Assembly (NCBI RefSeq): GCF_012849095.1
Contig: NZ_CP051680.1
Span: 3,436,501 to 3,500,500, forward strand
DNA: 64,000 nucleotides
Reading direction: 5' to 3'
From: Cohnella herbarum
GTDB taxonomy: Bacteria; Bacillota; Bacilli; Paenibacillales; Paenibacillaceae
In this document: piece after piece, positions 7,638 through 16,139 of the stretch
How positions within the stretch are numbered: position 1 is the stretch's first letter
Layout: every line of letters begins with the position of its first letter
Notes under the pieces: generated by a model
The model's database searches: none
Seen by the model: the letters and a program-made list of their open reading frames with translations, nothing else
What the model was told of the DNA's origin: nothing
Made by a program: the position numbers and the translations under genes

Positions 7638-8945
7638 TCAATTTAATGCGAAAATCCTTCTCAGATAAGGAGAAAGAAAGATACCATCGGGATCCATCAA
7701 AGCCCGAAACGCGAGAAATTTGTCCCACTTCGGATACAACGCGCTTAGCCGATCCGCGTTCAATGAATGCATCTTGCCCCAATGCGGGCGTCCGCCATGG
7801 CGAAGGAATATCCGTTCCATATCTGCAAAATATTTCTCGTGCGGCATGCCGCGGTACATGTGGACGGCGATATAAGCAGAATTCCGTCCATACGCCGGGC
7901 TTAGCCAAATGTCGTCCTCCCGGGCGAAGCGGCATTCGATCGGGAAGAACACGCGGTATTTCTCGCGCGCCATCGTCTCTCGCATCTCGCGAATGACAGT
8001 CTCCATCGCCTCGACCGGTAGATTGTACTCCATTTCGTTAAAGCGAACAAGCCGCTTCGTGGCGTAAATCTTATGGCTTTGCTCGATCTTGCCGTTCGTC
8101 GGGACGGCCGACGCGCATAATCTGCTAACCGACGCGCTAAGCGGAGGAATATATTTGCATACCTTAGACAACGCTCCGAATACGGCATTCTCCATAATCA
8201 CGTCGCTGACGTAACTGCTGAATCTGCTCGGCGTCGCGGGTTTCTCGGTCTCGTTCATCATTTTCAGCTGACACGGCTCCGCGTATGGAAACCAGTAAAA
8301 CTCGAAATTGCGATGCTCGCTCGCTAGGACGGGAAGACGGTCCAAGCAATCGCTCAGCGGGACTCTGGCACTCTCGTAGCTCAGTCTATAGGACGGTCGC
8401 AGACGTAGCGTAACCTTCACGATAATACCCAAAGCGCCGAGTGAAATCTGCATCGCCTTGAATAGCTCGGGATGCGATTGCTCGTTGCAATCCATGACTT
8501 CCCCGGTTCCGGTCACGACAGTCAGGCCGACGACCTGCGTGGAAATATTGCCGAATTGCAAACCCGTGCCGTGCGTTCCCGTGCTGATCGCGCCTGCAAT
8601 CGACTGTACATCAATATCTCCCAAATTCTCCTGCGCTAGACCTTCGGTATGCAATAACTCCCCTAGCGTCTTCAGCTTCGTCCCCGCCCACGCGATCGCT
8701 GTACGCGCTTCCATATCCACTTTTAACAAGCCTTGCATCCGATCGAGCGATAGCAATACGTCATCGGAGGCCGCCAACGGGGTAAAAGAATGCCCCGAAC
8801 CGACGACGCGGAGAGTTCTTCCGTCCTTTCGGCATAGCTTAACGACGTCGACGACTTCTTCGACATGGCTTGGATAGACGACCGTTTGCGGCGTCGCTTT
8901 CACGAGCCCCGACCAGTTGCTCCACTTTCGTCCGCTCTTCCTCAT
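7638..8945 (-). CDS. FAD-linked oxidase, D-arabinono/L-gulono-1,4-lactone oxidase-like
   Basis: 435 residues from the ATG at 8945; the frame is open further upstream, but this start makes an ATGA overlap with the preceding gene, the mark of coupled translation. VAO-superfamily flavoprotein: RVVGSGHSFTPLA (His52 = covalent FAD histidine), STGTHGTG, LGALGIIVKVTL, and the ALO-domain residues IECR, HMY and RPHWGKMHSL near the C-terminus. It oxidises a sugar lactone or polyol with O2 in the cytosol; the exact substrate is unknown. It is a distant paralogue of the alditol oxidase at 1657-2922. Co-transcription with a PLP enzyme and an aldehyde dehydrogenase suggests a sugar or amino-alcohol catabolic path. 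Confidence 0.88.
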   Translation of the reverse strand: MRKSGRKWSNWSGLVKATPQTVVYPSHVEEVVDVVKLCRKDGRTLRVVGSGHSFTPLAASDDVLLSLDRMQGLLKVDMEARTAIAWAGTKLKTLGELLHTEGLAQENLGDIDVQSIAGAISTGTHGTGLQFGNISTQVVGLTVVTGTGEVMDCNEQSHPELFKAMQISLGALGIIVKVTLRLRPSYRLSYESARVPLSDCLDRLPVLASEHRNFEFYWFPYAEPCQLKMMNETEKPATPSRFSSYVSDVIMENAVFGALSKVCKYIPPLSASVSRLCASAVPTNGKIEQSHKIYATKRLVRFNEMEYNLPVEAMETVIREMRETMAREKYRVFFPIECRFAREDDIWLSPAYGRNSAYIAVHMYRGMPHEKYFADMERIFLRHGGRPHWGKMHSLNADRLSALYPKWDKFLAFRALMDPDGIFLSPYLRRIFALN

Positions 8946-10090
8946 AAGAAGTTCTCCCCCATGCCTCTGTAGGTCGAGTATTCCCCAACGATAACGCCAT
9001 CCGAGATCACGTACAAGGAGTCGAACCTCTCGCACAGCTCGCCCGCTTTCGCATGACGGAAAAATACCGGATCGCCCAAGCTAAGCGAATTGGGAATCCG
9101 TCCCCGATACCGCAGAGGCGTCTGAACTTCCCCCGCTCCTTCGAGCGGAATCAATTCCAAGCCTTGCGGCAAGTAAGGTTGCGGAAGCTTCGTGATACCC
9201 GGCGCTCCCGAAGCGATGTACCCCCCGCCCAAGCACGTCACGATATCGTTGCGCGGCTTCCTGACGATCTCGACTGCGAAGCCTGCCGCAGGCCGGTATC
9301 GGAAGTCTCGATAGTGATCGAACAACGTCGGGCTGTAGAACCCCGAACCGACCGTCAATTCGGTCACGTGGGCCTCTTCCCGCGAGCTCGACAAGCTTCC
9401 GGTGCCTCCCGCGTTAACGATGCGCAATTCGACTCCGAGTGCTTGAATGCGATGAACGATCTCCGTTCTCCGTTTCGCGATCTCGCGGATCGACCTGCGT
9501 TTTAATTGGCGGATCACGGCGTTCTTCAACGCGGCTCCCGGAACCCGATCCCCGACTCCGGCGATCTGGGCTTCGTATCCCATTACTCCGTCGAGGCGTA
9601 CCCAAGGACTTTCCATCATTCGCTCTACGATCGGTTTGACGTTATCCCATTCGCTCAGGGGCGAGCGCCACACGCCGAATCGTAAGCCCGGGAAATTCGA
9701 CGACATGTCGATGTCGAGGCACAACGGCACGCGTACGCCAAGCTCTTGCCCAATCGTTGCGATCCGATCGACGTGCTCGACGCAATCCGTCATGAAAGTA
9801 ATCTCGTGACCTTCGCCGATGAGCTCGATTAATCGACGTATCCCTTCCGGCTCCCAGGTCGGATATCCGAGCAACAGGTCCCGGAATCCCTGTTTCGCCA
9901 GAAAAGCGGCTTCCGCAGCCGTATAGCACATAATTCCTTGAAACGTATCCCCCGACGAGAAAATATGCCGGAGCACCTCTACCGAACGGATCGACTTGCT
10001 GGCTACGCGAATCTTTTTGCTTCCCGCCGCGCGGGCGATGTCCTGTATGTTCCGATCGAGCAATTCCCTATCCAAATAAGCGAACGGCAT
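8942..10090 (-). CDS. PLP fold-type III amino acid deaminase/aldolase (alanine racemase-like)
   Basis: 382 residues from the first ATG. Alanine-racemase N-domain with the PLP lysine in RVASKSIRS (Lys32 here), LDIDMS, NAGGTGS phosphate loop (about 225-231) and a C-terminal D-threonine-aldolase/D-serine-dehydratase-like domain (GFYSPTLFDHY, CLGGGYIASG). It probably acts on a D- or hydroxy-amino acid. The start is doubtful: no ribosome binding site precedes 10090, and the frame remains open 48 bases further to a CTG at 10138, encoding LTPDYEAYKKCFANVS, which fits the usual N-terminal helix; an AAAGGA box lies before it. No ATG, GTG or TTG exists between that CTG and the upstream stop. Confidence 0.85.
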   Translation of the reverse strand: MPFAYLDRELLDRNIQDIARAAGSKKIRVASKSIRSVEVLRHIFSSGDTFQGIMCYTAAEAAFLAKQGFRDLLLGYPTWEPEGIRRLIELIGEGHEITFMTDCVEHVDRIATIGQELGVRVPLCLDIDMSSNFPGLRFGVWRSPLSEWDNVKPIVERMMESPWVRLDGVMGYEAQIAGVGDRVPGAALKNAVIRQLKRRSIREIAKRRTEIVHRIQALGVELRIVNAGGTGSLSSSREEAHVTELTVGSGFYSPTLFDHYRDFRYRPAAGFAVEIVRKPRNDIVTCLGGGYIASGAPGITKLPQPYLPQGLELIPLEGAGEVQTPLRYRGRIPNSLSLGDPVFFRHAKAGELCERFDSLYVISDGVIVGEYSTYRGMGENFL

Positions 10091-10164
10091 CGAAACATTC
10101 GCAAAGCATTTCTTGTAAGCTTCATAGTCGGGAGTCAGGGCGAGATCGTCCTTTCGGCGTCAAT

Positions 10165-11568
10165 TTATCGAAGCAGCTTGCGGATCATGCGTAATCCCCA
10201 CTTGGATTTCGGATAACGGAATGGCAAATCGAAACGATCCGACTGCTTGAGGATGCTCTTATAATGAGAGAACGCCTGAAAACCGAACTCCCCGTGATAA
10301 CTCCCTATCCCGCTCGTGCCGACGCCTCCGAAAGGCAAATACGGATTGGCCAGATGAAGGATCGTATCGTTGACGCAGCCCCCGCCGAACGGAATTCTTT
10401 CGATGATCCGTTGCTGGAACTCGCGGCTCCCCGAGAATAAGTAAAGCGCGAGAGGTTTGGGATGAGCTCGAACCGTATTCAGAATTTCTTCGGTACCTTC
10501 ATAGACTATTACAGGCAAAATCGGACCGAAAATTTCCCCTTGCATCGCTTTGGATTCCAACGTAACTCCGTCCAATATCGTCGGAGCAAGCTTGCCGGTA
10601 ATCTCGTCCGACTGTCCCCCGTGAACGATGCGAACGTCATCGTCCAATAAATCGAGCAACCGGCGGAAGTGGCGCCCGTTCACGATCTTGCCGTAATCCG
10701 GGTCTTGCAACGGTTCTCTGCCGTAGAACTCCTCGATGACCTCGGACATCTTGTTCAACAGAGCCGTCTTGACTTCCTTATGCACGAGCAAATAATCGGG
10801 AGCCACGCAGGTTTGACCCGCGTTCGTCCACTTGCCGAACACGATTCTCCTCGCGGCTAACTCGATGTTCGCATCCTTGTGAACGATGCAAGGACTTTTG
10901 CCGCCTAGTTCCAAAGTCACCGGAATCAGACTTTTGGCGGCGGCAGCCATTACGACTCGTCCTACAGCGGGGCTGCCGGTAAAGAAGATGTGGTCGAACG
11001 GCCGCTTAAGCAACTCCGTGCTCGTCTCCAAGCCGCCTTCGACAACCGTTGCATATTCCGGCGGGAACGTCTCCCGTATAAGCCGGGCAAGCAGACCGGA
11101 CGTAGCCGGGGCAAGTTCGGAAGGCTTCAATACCATCGTATTGCCCGCCGCGATCGCGGATACGACCGGAACGAGCATTAATTGCAGCGGGTAATTCCAA
11201 GGACCCATAATCAATGTCGTCCCCAGAGGCTCGGGAACGATGCGACTGCTGCCGCCGATATGCGTTAGCGGAGTCCTTACCCTCTTCGGCTTGGACCAGC
11301 GTCGCACGTTCCGAAGGGCAACCCGGATTTCATTCAGAATAATACCGATCTCCGTCGAGTAAGCCTCTTGCTCGGACTTATTCAAATCTTGTTTCAGCGC
11401 ATCCATCATCTCGGGCTCGAGACGTTGTGCGGCTTGCCGAAGCAAGAGAAGCTGTTCCTTGCGGAAACGAACCGATCTCGTCGCTCCGGTGTGGTAGAAC
11501 CGTTGCTGACTGCTTATCATCTCATCTAAATAAGCGGAATCTCCCGCATTCGAGTTTTTATCGTTCAA
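10165..11568 (-). CDS. class 3-type NAD(P)-dependent aldehyde dehydrogenase
   Basis: 467 residues with a TTG start at 11568 (GGAG 8 bases upstream). ALDH3-like, similar to Bacillus YwdH: oxidises medium- or long-chain or aromatic aldehydes to acids in the cytosol or at the membrane. Seen: MGPWNYPLQL (Asn125), FTGSPAVG nucleotide loop, TLELGGKSP (general base Glu220), NAGQTCVAPDY (catalytic Cys254), and the E-I-F-G-P-I-L-P motif. A basic C-terminus (WGLRMIRKLLR) could touch the membrane. First gene of a leftward operon; 75 bases separate it from the annotated start of the PLP enzyme, or 26 from the likely CTG start. Confidence 0.9.
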   Translation of the reverse strand: MNDKNSNAGDSAYLDEMISSQQRFYHTGATRSVRFRKEQLLLLRQAAQRLEPEMMDALKQDLNKSEQEAYSTEIGIILNEIRVALRNVRRWSKPKRVRTPLTHIGGSSRIVPEPLGTTLIMGPWNYPLQLMLVPVVSAIAAGNTMVLKPSELAPATSGLLARLIRETFPPEYATVVEGGLETSTELLKRPFDHIFFTGSPAVGRVVMAAAAKSLIPVTLELGGKSPCIVHKDANIELAARRIVFGKWTNAGQTCVAPDYLLVHKEVKTALLNKMSEVIEEFYGREPLQDPDYGKIVNGRHFRRLLDLLDDDVRIVHGGQSDEITGKLAPTILDGVTLESKAMQGEIFGPILPVIVYEGTEEILNTVRAHPKPLALYLFSGSREFQQRIIERIPFGGGCVNDTILHLANPYLPFGGVGTSGIGSYHGEFGFQAFSHYKSILKQSDRFDLPFRYPKSKWGLRMIRKLLR

Positions 11569-11666
11569 AGGGTTTGCTCCTTCGGAGGCGATTCGCGATT
11601 TGTCCTCTATAATGAATTATCTAGGTAAATAGACCCTTATGTAAATAGTTTTCTGACAATTGGCGG

Positions 11667-11696
11667 TTGCATGCATCGATAATCATGCGGTATGAT
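11667..11696 (+). promoter_or_regulatory. sigma-A-type promoter candidate
   Basis: TTGCAT (11667-11672) and TATGAT (11691-11696) with an 18-base spacer, placed 23 bases before the ATG at 11719. Confidence 0.5.
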
Positions 11697-11718
11697 CGTT
11701 TCAAACACGGAGGTGCAT

Positions 11719-11931
11719 ATGAAAATGGGAATATCGAAATCCAAGCAACAGCGACGAAAGACGGAACGCGCCGGCAACAACAACCCTGAAATGAGCCGGT
11801 TGCAATGGCAAAGAAAGCCGCAAACGCAAGTCGTAGCGAACAAGAAAGCAGAGCAGCGCCGAACGCATTGCCGCCACAAGGGCAGCCGCGACGGCGCTGA
11901 TTTTTTTATCGCCATATCCGACGCTCTCTGA
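11719..11931 (+). CDS. small basic conserved-type hypothetical protein
   Basis: 70 residues from the ATG at 11719, chosen over an in-frame ATG 27 bases upstream because of a GGAGG box at 11709-11713. Rich in Lys, Arg and Gln (MGISKSKQQRRKTERAG, NPEMSRLQW) with a hydrophobic end (DFFIAISDAL). The pattern of a basic head, NPE-x-SR motif and short aromatic tail resembles small uncharacterised proteins of Paenibacillaceae; I do not know a function. Its stop lies 23 bases from the converging importer operon. A credible promoter precedes it. Confidence 0.6.
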   Translation: MKMGISKSKQQRRKTERAGNNNPEMSRLQWQRKPQTQVVANKKAEQRRTHCRHKGSRDGADFFIAISDAL

Positions 11932-11954
11932 CTCCCCTCGTTTTCCCGCCGCCG

Positions 11955-12755
11955 TCACGCCTCGTAGTTGTATTTTTTCCGCGCGAATCTCGCCAACAAG
12001 TTTACGAATCCATACAGAATGACGGACAAAAGGGCTAACATCATAATGCTGACCATGACGAGATTCATCTGAAAAACCTGACCGCCGTAGATGATTAAAT
12101 AGCCTAGACCCGCCTTGGAGGACAAGAATTCTCCCATCACGACCCCGACGAGAGTCAATCCGACGTTCACCTTCAATGTCGCTATAAAATGCGGCACGCT
12201 TGCCGGAAGCAGCACCATTCGCAGCATTTGCGCCTTCGTAGCTCCAAAAGATTCCATGAGCTTCAGTTTCGTTTTGCTGATTTCCCTAAATCCGCTTTCC
12301 ACCATAATAATCGTTACGATAATCGAGATCGCGACCGCCATGCCGTATATCGAGTAGCGGTCTCCGAGCCATATATAGAAAATCGGGCCTAACGCCACCT
12401 TCGGAAGAGCATTCAATACGACGATATAAGGCTCCAGCACCTTGGAGGCGAATGTCGACCACCAGAACAAGACCGCGATAGCCGTTCCGAGCGCCATGGA
12501 GATGACGATACCGACCAACGTTTCCACTCCGGAAATCCAAGTATGCCTGAACAGACTGCCTTCGAAAGCCAGCTCGCGAAAAGAAGTCAGAAGCTGCGAG
12601 GGTTTGCTCGTCAACATTGGGTCGATCCATTTCCATCTCGCCGCGAGCTCCCACAAGACAAGGAACGCCGCGAGCACCGACAAGCGCGTCAATGCGATCA
12701 GCCGAAGCTTGCGCCTCTGAACTTTAAGGAAACGGTCATAAAGAGGGGACGACAT
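11955..12755 (-). CDS. ABC importer permease, SsuC/TauC type
   Basis: 266 residues from the ATG at 12755 (GAGGAG upstream; overlaps the ATPase gene by 20 bases). Six predicted membrane segments of the BPD_transp_1 fold, with the EAA loop at MESFGATKAQMLRMVLLPASVPHFIATLK. It forms the membrane channel of the importer encoded with the two genes upstream. The family moves sulfonates, nitrate, pyrimidine precursors or similar small molecules; the substrate cannot be read from sequence. Confidence 0.9.
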   Translation of the reverse strand: MSSPLYDRFLKVQRRKLRLIALTRLSVLAAFLVLWELAARWKWIDPMLTSKPSQLLTSFRELAFEGSLFRHTWISGVETLVGIVISMALGTAIAVLFWWSTFASKVLEPYIVVLNALPKVALGPIFYIWLGDRYSIYGMAVAISIIVTIIMVESGFREISKTKLKLMESFGATKAQMLRMVLLPASVPHFIATLKVNVGLTLVGVVMGEFLSSKAGLGYLIIYGGQVFQMNLVMVSIMMLALLSVILYGFVNLLARFARKKYNYEA

Positions 12756-13515
12756 GCTCCTCAAGCTCCTTCCATATCGCATTGAAATAAAAAGTGTATC
12801 GGCCGGCCTCCCGTTTCTTCCATGGGGATAGATCGTCTCCTTCGTCGAAACGGATCGGATGGACCGAAGAGATCGTGCTCGGACGCTTCGACATGACCAT
12901 GACCCGGTCGGCCATGCTGATCGCTTCGGATAGATCGTGGGTAACGAGCAGCGCCGTTTTCCCTTGATCCTTAATGATATGGAACACCTCCTCGGAAAGC
13001 GTTAGCCGAGTCTGGTAATCCAACGCGGAGAACGGTTCGTCCAGCAGTAAAATATCCGGTTCCGCAACGAGCGTGCGAATCAAAGCAACCCGTTGGCGCA
13101 TCCCTCCCGACAACTGTGAAGGATAGTGCGACGCGAATTCTCCCAGCCCGTACCGATCTAGCAGCTCCAGAGCTTTCCGCTTCGCTTTGGCGCGATCCAT
13201 CCGGCGAATTTCCGCTCCGACCATCAGGTTGCTAAGAACGTCCCTCCACTCGAACAGATGATCATGCTGTAGCATGTATCCAACCTTAGGAGAAGTTCCC
13301 GACACCTCGTGACCGTCGATCAGAATGGTCCCTTTCGTAGGCTTTAGCATGCCGGAAACAAGGGAGAGCAGCGTGCTTTTGCCGCAGCCGCTCGGCCCTA
13401 CGATGCTGATGAATTCTCCGTGCCCGATCGACAGGTTGATGTCGCGTATCGCTTCGGTCTCTTGTTTAAGCGTAAAATAACTCAACCCGACGTCCTTCAG
13501 TTCGATCTGCTCCAT
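12736..13515 (-). CDS. ABC importer ATP-binding protein, SsuB/TauB type
   Basis: 259 residues with Walker A GPSGCGKST, Q-loop YMLQHD, signature LSGGMRQRVAL, Walker B ILLLDEPFSALD and switch VTHDLSEA. Powers the permease encoded immediately downstream. It starts 7 bases after the binding-protein gene's stop, so the three genes form one transcript. Confidence 0.92.
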   Translation of the reverse strand: MEQIELKDVGLSYFTLKQETEAIRDINLSIGHGEFISIVGPSGCGKSTLLSLVSGMLKPTKGTILIDGHEVSGTSPKVGYMLQHDHLFEWRDVLSNLMVGAEIRRMDRAKAKRKALELLDRYGLGEFASHYPSQLSGGMRQRVALIRTLVAEPDILLLDEPFSALDYQTRLTLSEEVFHIIKDQGKTALLVTHDLSEAISMADRVMVMSKRPSTISSVHPIRFDEGDDLSPWKKREAGRYTFYFNAIWKELEEHVVPSL

Positions 13516-13522
13516 AGGCTCA

Positions 13523-14536
13523 TCAATCCGATTTTCCGATATTTTTGACGAAGCTCATGTCTACGATGTCATCCATATTCGCTACTTTCTCTTCGGACTT
13601 AAGCACGCCGTTCTCTATAAGCACGTTTTGCAGCGTGTCGAATTGCGCTTGCGTCAGCTCGGGGTTCGTCGGCCAAGTATCCTGGCTCTTATATCTCTCG
13701 ACCGATTGCAGGATGAGATCTTCTGGCGTTCCTTCGAAGAAAGGAGCCAGCGCCTTCGCGATGTCCGCATCGGATGCCGTATTCAGCCACTTGGCGCCTT
13801 CCGCGACCGCGTTCGTGAATTTCTGGATGATCTTCGGATTCGCTTTAATATAGTCCGAAGTCGCGACGTAGGACGTTTCCGGGAACGGCCCGAACGCTTC
13901 GCCCAGCGATGCGGCGTAATAGGCTTTGCCTTCCTTCACGAGCGTGGAAGCGACCGGTTCGAACAGCTGAATGAAATCGCCCTGCCCGCTAGCGAACGCG
14001 CCCGCCATCGCCGGAGCCGCGAGATTCGTGATGACCTTGGCGTCTTTGACTTGTTCCTTGATCAGCATAGAGTTCAGGACCATCTGAGGAGCGCTGCCCG
14101 GTCTCCAGCCGATAATCGTTTTTCCTTGCAGATCGCTCCATTTGAAATCGTCGAGCTTCTCGCGGGACAAGAGGAAGGAACCGTCCTTGGACGTAAGCTG
14201 GTGGAATACTTTAAGCGTTTTGTCTCCTTTTTGGTTGTAGATGTAGATGCTCGTTTCCGGTCCGACCAAGGAAATATCCGCCGTGCCCGCGATCAATGCT
14301 GCCGCTCCTTTATCCGAGCCTTGCGAAGTGTTCATGTCTACGTTCAGCCCTTGGTCCTTGAAGAAGCCTTGGGACATGGCCACGTAATGCGGCGCGTAGA
14401 AAATCGAGCGGATAACCTCGGAAAATTTAACCGTCGTAAGCTTATCGGAATCTTTGCCTTTGTTGGAGCAAGCCGCAGTCAGAAGCAGAAGCATCGCGAC
14501 CAAGACAAGCAGTACCGGTTTTCTCCTGTTGAACAT
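13523..14536 (-). CDS. substrate-binding lipoprotein, NMT1/THI5-SsuA-like
   Basis: 337 residues. Signal peptide with lipobox LLTAAC (Cys23), then a type II periplasmic-binding fold of the NMT1/SsuA class (IRSIFYAPHYVAMSQGFFKDQGL at about 40-65; GTADISLVGPE; GWRPGSAPQMVL). Anchored outside the membrane, it delivers the ligand to the SsuBC-like pair that follows. First gene of the operon. The 80 bases upstream show no TPP-riboswitch conservation, so a thiamine-precursor role is not supported. Confidence 0.9.
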   Translation of the reverse strand: MFNRRKPVLLVLVAMLLLLTAACSNKGKDSDKLTTVKFSEVIRSIFYAPHYVAMSQGFFKDQGLNVDMNTSQGSDKGAAALIAGTADISLVGPETSIYIYNQKGDKTLKVFHQLTSKDGSFLLSREKLDDFKWSDLQGKTIIGWRPGSAPQMVLNSMLIKEQVKDAKVITNLAAPAMAGAFASGQGDFIQLFEPVASTLVKEGKAYYAASLGEAFGPFPETSYVATSDYIKANPKIIQKFTNAVAEGAKWLNTASDADIAKALAPFFEGTPEDLILQSVERYKSQDTWPTNPELTQAQFDTLQNVLIENGVLKSEEKVANMDDIVDMSFVKNIGKSD

Positions 14537-14654
14537 TAGGGGTCTCTTCCTCTCTGATTGACGTTCGTTCTATATGAACGGCCCGTAGCTGAACCGGAAT
14601 AGGCGACGTGGAAAAATGGGGGCCGCTCGGCCTCCTTGCTACCTACTAGCTAGG

Positions 14655-15036
14655 GAGGGGGTGCGGATTTGCCTCGCTGTAGTCGGTTTTTTCGACTATG
14701 AGAGCTCGGTGAAGCGGACTTGCCTCGCTATAGTCGGTTTTTTCGACTATGAGGGCTCGGTGGTGCGGATCGACCTAGCTATAGTCGGTTTTTTCGACTA
14801 TGAGGGCTCGGTGGTACGGATCGACCTAGCTATAGTCGGTTTTTTCGACTATGAGGGCTCGGTGGTGCGGATCGACCTAGCTATAGTCGGTTTTTTCGAC
14901 TATGAGGGCTCGGTGGTGCGGATCGACCTCACTATAGTCGGTTTTTTCGACTATGAGGGCTCGGTGGTGCGGCTCGGCCTCACAATAGTCGGTTTTTTCG
15001 ACTATGAGGGCTCGGTGGTGCGGATCGGCCTCGCTA
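14655..15036. repeat. 51-bp tandem palindromic repeat array A (7 units)
   Basis: Seven hairpin cores begin at exactly 14680, 14731, 14782, 14833, 14884, 14935 and 14986. Each core is ATAGTCG, a loop of GTTTTTT, then CGACTAT. The 30-base linkers contain TATGAGGGCTCGGTGG and a variable part. The period is 51 bases, a multiple of three, so frames are open across it, but no start with a ribosome binding site is evident. The linker start TATGAGGGCTCGGT is shared with the array at 38-40 kb. It lies upstream of the SsuABC-type operon. Confidence 0.9.
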
Positions 15037-15175
15037 AATGTGTGCTGCAAGCCGCTGTGAGCGGTCTAATTGGTCAATTTTCGAGGTAACGTGTGCTGCA
15101 AGCAGCTGTGGGCGGTCTAATTAGTCGGATTTCGAGGTAACGTGTGCTGCAAGCAGCTGTGGGCGGTTATTACCA
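15037..15175. repeat. 51-bp tandem repeat B (2 full units and a partial third)
   Basis: GTGTGCTGCAAGC recurs at 15040, 15091 and 15142, exactly 51 bases apart. Each unit has a GCTGC-AA-GCAGC hairpin and ends GGATTTCGAGGTAAC. It directly continues array A after the shared CCTCGCTA junction, but its unit sequence is different. Confidence 0.8.
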
Positions 15176-15185
15176 TTTCCGAAAC

Positions 15186-15225
15186 AACAAAAAGGCCTTG
15201 AATAGGTATTATCCTATTCAAAGCC
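15186..15225 (-). terminator. Rho-independent terminator of the pentapeptide gene
   Basis: Read leftwards: GGCTTTGAATAGG, short loop, CCTATTCAAGGCC, then TTTTTGTT. Thirteen paired positions with one G-T pair. Confidence 0.85.
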
Positions 15226-15248
15226 GGGGGTTCGCGTTCATCGCGAGT

Positions 15249-15920
15249 TTATTGGTAATCTTCTTTCACCTTAACTCCAAGCAGGTAAGCAAAACCCCGC
15301 ACCTGCTCTGAGCCGACGATGCAGCCTTGCAAGCTTTCCAATGTAGCGCCGATGCTCTGAAATCGGCATGTGCTGAGGTCGACGCCCGTCAGCTTCGTTC
15401 CTGAGAATTGCGCTTGATCAATGCCCGATTCGTTGAATTCGATCATGGAGAACTTTGCTTCGTAGTAGTCGGCTTTATCGAAATTGCTTTGCGCGAAACA
15501 GACCTGCTTCATATCCGCGAACCGGAAGACGGAGTATTGGGCGTTGCATTGGTCGAACTTCACGTTGCGCATCGTCGAGGTCGAGAGATCAAACCCGAGC
15601 ATCTTGCAGTTATTGAATTGCACGCGATGCAATATCGAATCGCGGAAATTAACGTTCGACAAATCGCAGCGGTTAAACACGACATCGGTAAATTCCGCTC
15701 TTTCCAAGTTGACTTGGTCGAACAGGACGTTCTCGAATACAACGCGGTCGAAACTGACTTTGTCCGCGGAATGGTTCGCTATCGTTCCTTGGGTGAATCG
15801 ACCATTCTCGAATACTTGTTTATCTTGCATTTCATAGTCTTCGATCGTTAGCGTTTCCAAGTGGTCGGGTATTCGCGGAGCTTCCAACGTGCTCTTGTTG
15901 ATTTTTTTCGTTACTGCCAT
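15249..15920 (-). CDS. pentapeptide-repeat protein
   Basis: 223 residues from the ATG at 15920 (MAVTKK; GGAGG 8 bases upstream, so the in-frame ATG at 15935 that overlaps the box is not used). About 20 tandem pentapeptides of A(D/N)LXX type from residue 35 to 195 (e.g. VVFNRCDLSNVNFRDSILHR), which fold as a right-handed quadrilateral beta-helix, sometimes a DNA mimic that binds gyrase. Similar proteins include YjbI/YybG and Qnr; the lack of the Qnr loops argues against a specific call. A leader terminator-like hairpin (15955-16008) lies just upstream. Confidence 0.87.
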   Translation of the reverse strand: MAVTKKINKSTLEAPRIPDHLETLTIEDYEMQDKQVFENGRFTQGTIANHSADKVSFDRVVFENVLFDQVNLERAEFTDVVFNRCDLSNVNFRDSILHRVQFNNCKMLGFDLSTSTMRNVKFDQCNAQYSVFRFADMKQVCFAQSNFDKADYYEAKFSMIEFNESGIDQAQFSGTKLTGVDLSTCRFQSIGATLESLQGCIVGSEQVRGFAYLLGVKVKEDYQ

Positions 15921-15954
15921 AAGACATGCCTCCATTCGGATCGAGCTATGGATA

Positions 15955-16008
15955 ATAAAAAGGACTGTGCCGTCAGGCTACTGAAGAATCAGTCCTGATA
16001 CAGTCCTT
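15955..16008 (-). terminator. terminator-like hairpin in the pentapeptide gene leader
   Basis: Read leftwards: AAGGACTGT, an inner nested stem (CAGGACTGA with TCAGTAGCCTG), then ACAGTCCTT and TTTATT. It ends about 35 bases before the ATG at 15920. It may stop read-through from the operon to the right or act as an attenuator for the pentapeptide gene. Confidence 0.65.
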
Positions 16009-16139
16009 CTATTATGGAGGAATCGCGGACGAATGGGAAGTCGCATGAATCGAGGACGCAGAGTAATCTCTTTGGAGTGCTTCGAATCTATCCTTTTCGC
16101 TGTCCAACATCCTAAGCCGTCCAAGCTCTACGCATAACG

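Noticed and set aside
13628..14539. 303-codon plus-strand frame
   Set aside because: Antisense shadow of the binding-protein gene; composition is Arg-rich and no family fits.
14537..14640. TPP riboswitch upstream of the NMT1/THI5-like binding protein
   Set aside because: No CTGAGA or thi-box core bases were found.
14616..15089. 157-codon open frame across array A
   Set aside because: It is open because the unit is 51 bases (17 codons) without stops; no ribosome binding site, several frames are open, and arm changes preserve pairing and not codons.
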